Part shown: piece after piece, positions 50,263-57,274 of the stretch | Numbering within the stretch: the first letter of the stretch is position 1 | Layout of the letters: the number at the start of each line of letters is the position of its first letter | Source: Planctomycetales bacterium | GTDB lineage: Bacteria; Planctomycetota; Planctomycetia; Pirellulales; Pirellulaceae | DNA length: 57,274 bases | Direction: 5' to 3' | NCBI GenBank assembly: GCA_020427005.1 | Contig: JAGQOY010000020.1 | Span: forward strand, 1-57,274 | Notes under the pieces: model-generated | Databases searched by the model: none | Seen by the model: only the letters and a program-made list of their open reading frames with translations | Told to the model about the DNA's origin: nothing | Made by a program: the position numbers and the translations under genes

Positions 50263-53217
50263 CTACTGAGAAGAAGAGATTTGATTAGCTACAGTTGAGG
50301 CCTGATCATTCAATAGCCACTGGATGTCGGGATCTGTTAGTGCCATCTTTTCGATGGACGCATCCAACCTCACTGCATATTGATACCATTGCTGGGAAAC
50401 GGATCGGAGTTTATCTAGACTTGGCACACTGGCATTGGAAGTCTTGCCACCTTCATTGATTATCGTTTCGCCGGCCAAGGAATAACCACAGGCAATCTGA
50501 AAAGCAACCAAAGGTTGGGCAGGTTTGAGTTCACTTGCCCGCGTAAGATGTTGCAATGCCTTTTCTAATTCACCTTGCCTTGCACTTACGACGCCTGAAG
50601 CAGCCCAATGTTCTGGATTTTTAGGTTCGATCCGAATCAACTGCTGTAAGTATTCGAGCGCACGCCCAGGGATCGCCAAGCGCTCAGAACAGAGGTGAGC
50701 CAAATTTTTGAGGGCGAAAATGGAATCTGAATTCAGTTTCAATGCAGCTTCAAAAGATTGCTGCGCCTTTTCGGGGTCCTCCGCCAACAAGAGCAAGCCC
50801 TGTTCGAGGTGATCGCGTTCACTGGTGGCTTGAATCAACAAAGCGTTACGACGATCTTCGTTTGCCCCAACCGAATTTCCCACACGATCGCGCAGTCGAG
50901 CGCGCATGGTTAATCCCGCCACAGACTGCCAACCAGAGTCCAATCCCCGACTTAGAACTTCGATGGCTTCTTCGCCATTGCCTTGCATCTCAAGCGCCAA
51001 GGCTAAGTTGAAACGGGCAGGGTTGAGCTCCGGTTGCAATTCTAAGCAATGCACAAAATCTCGCTTAGCATCCGCTCCTCTTTTCAACTTGAGCCTGCTA
51101 ATTCCTCGATAAAACCAACCAATCGGTAGCTCAGGGCGCAAACTCGTACAAATGCTAAAACATTCACTTGCCTCTAGATAGTTGCCCACTTTCAAATAGC
51201 TGATACCTAGCATGAGCATGTGAGCATAATTATTTTGTTCGGCTGGAATCCAATCGGATGCAATTTGAATGGCACGTTGGAAGTCGGAGCCAAAATATGC
51301 TTCTTCAAAGGATCCGAAATCCTCGTTCGCTATCTCCTGCGTACGACGAGTCCATTCGGACAGAGAACTCTCAAGCTCATCAAAAGCGTTTCTTGAGCCG
51401 TTTTCCTCGCCGGGTTGCTCCAGCTTTGCGGATGAATCAGGCAACAAATTCTGTCTTGCCAACTTTGCTAATATAGTCCCCTGGGGTCGAAAATCCTGTA
51501 GGCCTTGCTCACTTGACACCAACAAGGTAAGTGCTTGCGTTGCACTGTGCCGAGCCTCGTCGGCCAATTCTGGATATTCTTTAACGACAGACGCGAGAGA
51601 TATTGCCTCCGGCAAGCTGGATTGCAGTTGTTGAATTCTTTGGCGTGATTCTAGTTCGTTTAATCGAATACCACGCCACACTAACAACCCCGTAACGGCA
51701 GCTAGCAGCATGCTAGCCAAGCTTGCCACAGTAGTGATGGAAGTAGCCGCAGGATGCCGTCGGATCCACTTGTGAACTCGCTCCTTTGCGCTAGGTTCTG
51801 AGATGTGTACAAGTGGTTGGAGGGTCGCTTGAGCATGCAAGTCATCGTAAAGCTCATCTGCACTCAGATAACGCTGCTCCCGATCCTCTGCGAGGCAACG
51901 AACCACGATAGCACGCAGGGCAGGCGATGCTGAGGGGTTTTTCTTCCTAAGTAACTCGTTAAAATCTTCCGACGTTTTATTGTTTGCCTCCTGAGGAACT
52001 TCCCCTGTTAGCATTTCATACAAGACGACCCCTAGCGAAAAAACATCGCTTCTGGCGTCAATGAGAGCCGCCTCTCCTGTCTCGATAGCCAGCAATTGCT
52101 CCGGGGACATATAGGGCAAGGTACCGCCAATGCGCTGCGGCCGTTGCGGAGTCTGACGAAAGTACTCCGGACCGCACAATACCAACTCTTTTGAGAGAGC
52201 GACATTAAAATCCAGCAATCGAGCTTGCCCATCAGCCCCTAGCAAGATGTTGGCCGGTTTGATATCACAATGAAGAATCCCCATACGGTGAGCATGAGCC
52301 AAACCATCAGCTAGCTGAGCACCAATCCATGTGACAGCTTCTACGTAACTCAACTCAGCTAATTGGCGAGCGGTGGAAGCTCTCCGTACCAAGTTTGCAG
52401 GTTGTACAACCTGAGAAGTTTGGGAGGGGCTTTCACCAGCATCCAAGTGATGATCTACCGTGTCGTGGTCGGCAGCAGCCAACTCCACCACAGTGGAAAG
52501 AAATCGATTTCTTTCGGATAGGATTTCGAGCAGCTCGTGGCCGCTTGCAGATTGAAAGTTAGTAGTTTTCTGATTCCTATAAATGCCGAGTTCACGAAGC
52601 AGGTCTATAATGGTTGTGTTGCCAAGATACGGCATGCACACGCCATAAATACCGTGACTCTCATGTAACGAGTAAACTGGCACAATTGCCGAATGGTGCA
52701 GCTTTGCCAATAACTGAGATTCATCAGTTTTGCGATAGGATAATTTCAAAGCTACCAACCGGCCCGCCATTTCCACTTGGCGTGCTAGATACACATTAGC
52801 GAATGCTCCAGTGCCGAGTAACTCCAACAATTCGAAGCCCTGCCAGATGGAATCACATTTCGGCAGATCCCGGTTCCCCAAAATGGGTTGGCCACTCAGA
52901 TGCTCCTCGGTGTAGGCACTCCTGAGACGCTGTAACTCGAACTGCAATAATTCAAGCTGCGATTCGCCGAAGCGGAATTGGGGGAAAATCTCAGTCACTT
53001 GGTCAAGTGTGGTGGAAATGCCCGCAATAAATCGGTGCTCCATCCATACTCTGAGAAGTTCTACCAGTGCCTCTGGAGCATCGACTATCGAACCATCATC
53101 ATTGTCCGGATACCACTGTGAGAAGTACGCGGCCGGACAACATCTCTCGATGCCGTGTTCTGAAACCGCATCTTCGAATTGGTCAATTAGGTTATCCAGG
53201 GTCCGTACTTCTACCAT
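50263..53217 (-). CDS. Ser/Thr protein kinase with TPR region, HCD/DFN-type
   Basis: This protein has 984 residues. A ~125-residue front region precedes the kinase domain (~128-500), which has LLGTGAFANVYLA, VALKLSYRK, and a large insertion before the catalytic loop. The catalytic loop reads HCDIKPANIL at 316-325 (Cys in place of the Arg of HRD). The metal loop reads DFN at 336-338 (Asn for Gly). IGGTLPYMSPEQLL is the activation segment. A transmembrane helix lies near 510-530 (SITTVASLASMLLAAVTGLLVW), followed by a TPR-rich C-terminus (AWFYRGISRLKLKRGADAKRDF-like units). The start at 53217 lies 5 bp from the ECF sigma stop, so the two genes form one operon. It probably transduces an envelope signal to that sigma factor. 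Confidence 0.92.
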   Translation of the reverse strand: MVEVRTLDNLIDQFEDAVSEHGIERCCPAAYFSQWYPDNDDGSIVDAPEALVELLRVWMEHRFIAGISTTLDQVTEIFPQFRFGESQLELLQFELQRLRSAYTEEHLSGQPILGNRDLPKCDSIWQGFELLELLGTGAFANVYLARQVEMAGRLVALKLSYRKTDESQLLAKLHHSAIVPVYSLHESHGIYGVCMPYLGNTTIIDLLRELGIYRNQKTTNFQSASGHELLEILSERNRFLSTVVELAAADHDTVDHHLDAGESPSQTSQVVQPANLVRRASTARQLAELSYVEAVTWIGAQLADGLAHAHRMGILHCDIKPANILLGADGQARLLDFNVALSKELVLCGPEYFRQTPQRPQRIGGTLPYMSPEQLLAIETGEAALIDARSDVFSLGVVLYEMLTGEVPQEANNKTSEDFNELLRKKNPSASPALRAIVVRCLAEDREQRYLSADELYDDLHAQATLQPLVHISEPSAKERVHKWIRRHPAATSITTVASLASMLLAAVTGLLVWRGIRLNELESRQRIQQLQSSLPEAISLASVVKEYPELADEARHSATQALTLLVSSEQGLQDFRPQGTILAKLARQNLLPDSSAKLEQPGEENGSRNAFDELESSLSEWTRRTQEIANEDFGSFEEAYFGSDFQRAIQIASDWIPAEQNNYAHMLMLGISYLKVGNYLEASECFSICTSLRPELPIGWFYRGISRLKLKRGADAKRDFVHCLELQPELNPARFNLALALEMQGNGEEAIEVLSRGLDSGWQSVAGLTMRARLRDRVGNSVGANEDRRNALLIQATSERDHLEQGLLLLAEDPEKAQQSFEAALKLNSDSIFALKNLAHLCSERLAIPGRALEYLQQLIRIEPKNPEHWAASGVVSARQGELEKALQHLTRASELKPAQPLVAFQIACGYSLAGETIINEGGKTSNASVPSLDKLRSVSQQWYQYAVRLDASIEKMALTDPDIQWLLNDQASTVANQISSSQ

Positions 53218-53222
53218 ACGCT

Positions 53223-53822
53223 TTAGGCCAATTCCTCGCTTAAAACCGACGATTCCTGTAGTTTGGCACGAAAGGCGTGCAGAACTCGCTCCACCGTACG
53301 CTTGCTTCGCTTAGTCTTTTCCGCTATCTCGGACACTTCATATCCTTCGATTCGCATGCGGATTGCCTGTTGACTGGCTTCCGGAAGATCTTCCAGCAAA
53401 TCATCTATGCACATCTGCAAGACCTTCTCTGCATCACAGGACTCTAATTCTGCGTGCAGACCGGCATCCGGCAAAGATTGCGTCCGGCCGACATCTCGCT
53501 TGGCTGCTCGATGGTGTGACGCTTGGCTGCGGATCTTGTTGAGAGCAATGACTAGCAGCAGTTTCCAAAGAACATCTCCTTCCGGTATCTCATATTGCCC
53601 CGCGCTGGCTCGTCGAAAAAAAGTTCGAAATACGGATTGTACGATATCCTCAGCGTCCATCCGCGAAGATAGCTCACGTCCAGTCTGGCGACGGGCAAGC
53701 TCTAGAAGCCGTTCTGCGTAGCGCACGTAGATGGAATAGGCCGCTTCTGATTCACCACGCTGCATCCGCCCCAGCAAGCTGGAGTCGCTTTGGTTTTCCG
53801 ATTTTTCCTGTCTATTTTCCAT
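53223..53822 (-). CDS. ECF-type RNA polymerase sigma factor
   Basis: The protein of about 199 residues has sigma region 2 (YSIYVRYAERLLELARRQTG, then MDAEDIVQSVFRTFFRRA) and region 4 (LPEASQQAIRMRIEGYEVSEIAEKTKRSKRTVERVLHAFRAKL). It belongs to the planctomycete ECF types linked to Ser/Thr kinases. The frame is open from 54002, but I start at the ATG at 53822 (MENRQEKSEN). The upstream extension is Cys/His-rich without family similarity, and region 2 then starts at the usual distance. Five base pairs separate its stop from the start of the downstream kinase gene, a very tight pairing. It is divergent from the FG-GAP surface-protein gene. Confidence 0.92.
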   Translation of the reverse strand: MENRQEKSENQSDSSLLGRMQRGESEAAYSIYVRYAERLLELARRQTGRELSSRMDAEDIVQSVFRTFFRRASAGQYEIPEGDVLWKLLLVIALNKIRSQASHHRAAKRDVGRTQSLPDAGLHAELESCDAEKVLQMCIDDLLEDLPEASQQAIRMRIEGYEVSEIAEKTKRSKRTVERVLHAFRAKLQESSVLSEELA

Positions 53823-54324
53823 GTGCCAAGCAACATGCCGGTCAAAGTTGAGGATATTTCGCACACCCCCCCTAGGGAGATGTCCAGAATTCTTATTGTT
53901 AATTACACAACATTCGAGGTGATAGTGCCGAAAGTTTTCCGAGTCCACAGCCCCACAAGTGTCTGAAGACTCCACACCGAAAGTGAGGGTCATCCAATTC
54001 ACCTACTGGCTTTCATGACCCTCAGAATTGAGCATCTAAAAGGAAGAGTCAGTTTTACGGCGCCTGTCCGCCACTGAACATAGTAATTTGATAAGTAGGA
54101 AATATACGCTCTGATGTCGGCAGTAGATTCCCTTTCTGTGCCAGCATCAAAAAAATGACGCGGCTTAACTCACCCAAACGACACAACTTGAACTTAAGAA
54201 CTTTGCATTTTTTTGACGCGTTCGTGGCGGATGCTGGAATGCCATTCCGCTCATGTAAGTAACGAGACTTCCTTCGGGCAGTTCCGACAGGCGGTTTTTC
54301 TATCATCTTTCATGGGCGTTATTC
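53823..54324. other. Divergent intergenic region, sigma-factor and FG-GAP protein genes
   Basis: About 500 bp. A short open frame on the minus strand (54055-54306) has no family features. GTTAATTACACAAC near 53899 is AT-rich and could be part of a promoter. An ECF-type promoter driving one or both genes should lie here, but none can be assigned. Confidence 0.35.
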
Positions 54325-57274
54325 ATGTTCTCGTCTCACTTCCGTAAGCTATTGAATTTCCATTCGGGGTCTTCCCAATCTCGTTGGCGTGATCAGAAGC
54401 GTCGCAAACTAAAGCAATTGACGCTCGAGTCACTCGAAGACCGCCGATTGTTGTCATTCACAACTCCCATCAGCTATCCAGCCGGAAGTAGCCCTGCCGG
54501 GGTAGATGTCGGCGATTTCAATTCCGATGGTCGGGATGATATTGCAGTTGCCAATAATAGTTTAGTCGGTAGCGTCAACATATTGTTGGCCAATGCAGAT
54601 GGTTCGTTTTTACCTGCTGCCACTTTCCCTGCTGGTGCCAATTCGTTTGACGTCAACACAGGCGACTTTAATAACGATGGAAAAGCAGACTTAGCTGTCA
54701 TCGGTTCCGCTCTTGAGATTCTATTGGGCAATGGTGACGGAACATTCGCAGACCCTCTTTCGTTTCCATCAGCCGTCAGCGCACATTCTGTGAATGTGGG
54801 TGACTTCAACAACGACGGAAATTTGGATGTCGGGACGACGAACAACAATAGTGCCAGTCTCTTCCTCGGTAACGGCGATGGAACTTTTCAAGGCCGCGTT
54901 GATATTCCAGTGGCTGGAAACAACATTAATTTGGTAGTCGATGATTTTGATCGAGATGGAAATCTTGATATGGCGACTTCCAATTCCTCTAGCGTAGGTA
55001 CCGTAAGCGTTCTGCGCGGACACGGTGACGGGTCATTTGATGCACCTTCCAGCTATTACGCATTTAGCGCTCCCGTCTACTTGGATTCGGGAGACTTCAA
55101 TGAAGATGGTTATCCGGACTTTGCAGTACCCAATTCGTACGTTGCTACCTCGATGAGCATCATTCTCAACAACGGCGATGGGACGTTTAGTCCACCGCAC
55201 ACTTATGGAATTGGTCAAACAGGATACGAAATCGAAGTTGCTGACTTCAACAACGATGGACACGACGATTACGCGGTTCGCGGCGGTTCAAAATACATGG
55301 TTAGCCATGGAAAAGGGGACGGAACCTTCTATCCCTCCATCGAATATGCAACGCCTTCTGGCCGCTTTGAAGCTGGAACCCACGGTGACTTCAATGGCGA
55401 CGGTGCTGTCGATTTGGCTTACCCAAGTTCCAGCGGCATCACAGTCGTCTCAAATGACAACGCAGATTATCAAAACCTCGCAGGTGCAGTCACGTTCGTT
55501 GTCTCAGCTCCCGCCACTACAACGTCCGGGTCTGTTCTACCCATGACCATCACCGTTGTTGATGCCAATGGTGACGTAGTCCCAGATTTCCGCGGAACAG
55601 TTTACATCAGCAGCAGCGACGCTGCCGCAAGCACAGCCGACGGCTATGCCTTTAATCCACTGGATGCAGGCATCCCATATGCATTCACAGCCACAGATGC
55701 TGGAACCCATACATTCACGGGTGCCATTCGATTGGTCACGGGTGGACCACAGACCGTGACCGTATCAGCCCCCAACATGACCGCTGCTTCTACTTCAGTT
55801 CTAGTTACGGGACAAGTTACACACTTGCAAGTATCTGCCCCGGTAGCTGCAGACGCTGGTCAAGCCTTTGCCGTAACCGTATCGGCCATTGATTCCGTTG
55901 GCGCAGTGGCTAGCGGTTACTCGAGTACGATTCGGTTCACCAGCACCGATGTTCAAGCTGGACTGCCAGCCAACTACACATTTACTCCCGAGGACGCCGG
56001 TGTCCATACGTTTATTGTCACCCTCAGGACATCCGGTGCACAATCTGTTCGTGGCGTTGAACTCGGTGGTACTATCGGCGGTGGAACTAGCGTCAACGTA
56101 GCTCCCCAAGCAGCCGTTAGCCTGTCCTTGGCTGGTGCAGCCGGCCCCATCGGTGTGTCACGACCCTATACAATCGTGGCTCGCGACCAGTTCGGTAATC
56201 ATGCGACTAGCTACAGTGGAACTGTCGGGCTCACAAGCTCCGATGCGGCGGCGATCTTCCCTGGGGAGGTAACTTTGTCCGGCGGTATTGCCACTGCCAA
56301 CGTGACCTTTCTCACAGTTGGTTCGCAATCGTTGACTGCGACAGATACTGTTAACTCGACCATTACAGGTACCGTAACTAGTGATGCCACACCGCCAGTA
56401 CCTGCGATCTTGGCACTTGAGGGTCTGGCCGCAGCGACAGCCGGCGTGTCCACAACGATTACGATGACCGTCCGCGACACGATCGGTCAGATTGCAGTTG
56501 GTTACACCGGAACCGTATTCTTCTCCAGCAGCGACATCAAGGCTGGGCTGCCAGCCAGCTACACCTTTACGGCAGCGGATGCGGGAGTTCATACGTTCCC
56601 TGTTACGCTAAAAACCGCTGGAGATCAATCGATTACCGCTCGTGATCTTGCAGGCGGTATTTCTGGTACAGCAGTTGGCATTCAAGTTAGTGCATCTACT
56701 TTCGCATCATACGCACTTACAGTACCCAATGGTGCTGACAGCAAGGGACACATCCTAGTTACCGCTGGCGAGACCATTTCCCTTACCGTGCGGGCCGTGG
56801 ATAGCTTCGGAAATACAATTACCGATTACCGCGGTAAAGCTCAATTTTCGAGCACCGATGCCAACGCTCAAATTCCCCGAGACTACAGTTTCGCCACTAG
56901 TGACTTGGGCGTGCATACATTCCAGGTCGCATTGACTACATCAACGCCAGCTGACGTTGTTTGGTCATTTAGCGTGGTGGATTCGAGTGATCCCAACACT
57001 TCAGTAACGATTACCAACTTTGAAGTCATGAACGCTGCAGCAGCTCGATTTGTCCTGGATGTACCATCCAAGGCGACAGCTGGCGTTGCATTCCAGTTCC
57101 GTATCAGCGTGCTGGACGCATTTGGAAACCGCGTGAAAAACTACTTTGGCACCGTTCAGCTTGGAAGTTCAGTCGCAGCTCAAGGTTTGCCAAGTACTTA
57201 TACATTCACAGCCGATGATGCAGGAGATCATCGCTTTGACATAGTCATGACAGATACTGGAGACCAAACTTTGT
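54325..57274 (+). CDS. Exported FG-GAP (VCBS-type) and Ig-like repeat surface protein, 3' end beyond window
   Basis: The frame opened by the ATG at 54325 stays open to the window edge (983 codons), so the protein is partial. Near residues 40-55 it has the motif LTLESLEDRRLLSF, the planctomycete LExRxLL type, preceded by basic residues. FG-GAP/VCBS repeats follow (VDVGDFNSDGRDDIAVAN, VNTGDFNNDGKADLAVIG, VNVGDFNNDGNLDVGTT, and more) to about residue 385. They would form a beta-propeller with DxNxDG calcium-type loops. After that come six Ig/filamin-like repeats of about 100 residues, each with a YTFTxxDAGxHTF block. It is probably a long surface adhesin or stalk protein. Confidence 0.85.
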   Translation, partial: MFSSHFRKLLNFHSGSSQSRWRDQKRRKLKQLTLESLEDRRLLSFTTPISYPAGSSPAGVDVGDFNSDGRDDIAVANNSLVGSVNILLANADGSFLPAATFPAGANSFDVNTGDFNNDGKADLAVIGSALEILLGNGDGTFADPLSFPSAVSAHSVNVGDFNNDGNLDVGTTNNNSASLFLGNGDGTFQGRVDIPVAGNNINLVVDDFDRDGNLDMATSNSSSVGTVSVLRGHGDGSFDAPSSYYAFSAPVYLDSGDFNEDGYPDFAVPNSYVATSMSIILNNGDGTFSPPHTYGIGQTGYEIEVADFNNDGHDDYAVRGGSKYMVSHGKGDGTFYPSIEYATPSGRFEAGTHGDFNGDGAVDLAYPSSSGITVVSNDNADYQNLAGAVTFVVSAPATTTSGSVLPMTITVVDANGDVVPDFRGTVYISSSDAAASTADGYAFNPLDAGIPYAFTATDAGTHTFTGAIRLVTGGPQTVTVSAPNMTAASTSVLVTGQVTHLQVSAPVAADAGQAFAVTVSAIDSVGAVASGYSSTIRFTSTDVQAGLPANYTFTPEDAGVHTFIVTLRTSGAQSVRGVELGGTIGGGTSVNVAPQAAVSLSLAGAAGPIGVSRPYTIVARDQFGNHATSYSGTVGLTSSDAAAIFPGEVTLSGGIATANVTFLTVGSQSLTATDTVNSTITGTVTSDATPPVPAILALEGLAAATAGVSTTITMTVRDTIGQIAVGYTGTVFFSSSDIKAGLPASYTFTAADAGVHTFPVTLKTAGDQSITARDLAGGISGTAVGIQVSASTFASYALTVPNGADSKGHILVTAGETISLTVRAVDSFGNTITDYRGKAQFSSTDANAQIPRDYSFATSDLGVHTFQVALTTSTPADVVWSFSVVDSSDPNTSVTITNFEVMNAAAARFVLDVPSKATAGVAFQFRISVLDAFGNRVKNYFGTVQLGSSVAAQGLPSTYTFTADDAGDHRFDIVMTDTGDQTL

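Noticed and set aside
54055..54306. 83-residue minus-strand open frame in the sigma/FG-GAP gap
   Set aside because: It has no family features, no ribosome-binding site and an unusual composition. It is probably chance.

Overview
The window looks like a chromosomal segment of a planctomycete, probably of the Pirellulales. The evidence is three giant exported proteins that each begin with a planctomycete-type LExRxLL motif, planctomycete-style dockerin repeats, two pairs of an ECF sigma factor with a Ser/Thr kinase-TPR protein, and families of short interspersed palindromic repeats. No rRNA, tRNA, complete insertion sequence or CRISPR array was recognised.

Region 1 (about 300-6344) is a polyhydroxyalkanoate (PHA) locus. 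A minus-strand set reads phasin, thiolase (phaA), a small PhaE-like subunit, acetoacetyl-CoA reductase (phaB), class III-type synthase (phaC), and a second short-chain dehydrogenase. The regulator phaR is divergent from it. A perfect palindrome with a CTGC-N4-GCAG core lies between phasin and phaR and is probably the PhaR operator. Together the genes would turn acetyl-CoA into polyester granules and coat them with phasin, with PhaR sensing the polymer.

Region 2 (6345-17487) starts with an inverted repeat cluster. It continues with a YhaN/YhaO-type (SbcC/SbcD-like) DNA-repair pair whose genes overlap by 4 bp. Next come an exported HEAT-repeat protein fused to a DUF900 alpha/beta hydrolase and a secreted PQQ-type sugar dehydrogenase.

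Region 3 (17488-25917) holds a 24-bp tandem repeat array, interspersed CCCTCCCA repeats, two small unknown genes and an alpha-glucan phosphorylase. A TetR-DinB-DUF1569-GT2 cluster follows. TetR and DinB are preceded by copies of a TTGAA-N6-TTCAA operator. Then comes a 1.1-kb decayed stretch with a nuclease/transposase remnant and a structured ~68-bp repeat.

Region 4 (25918-40390) has a Uma2-type endonuclease gene, a GC-rich anonymous segment, and a 13.5-kb gene for a giant RHS protein. In that protein an IgGFc-binding-type domain appears to be split by about 820 residues of PPC-like repeats.

Region 5 (40391-57274) has an ECF sigma gene followed by a zinc-finger kinase-TPR gene. It also has a sugar-phosphate isomerase-like Tat protein, a cupin, a cysteine-ladder beta-helix protein and a dockerin-bearing matrixin-like protease. 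A second kinase-TPR gene with its ECF sigma gene follows, and the window ends inside an FG-GAP/Ig-like surface protein. Both sigma-kinase modules sit directly beside the giant LExRxLL exported proteins, which suggests, but does not prove, that they control cell-surface functions.
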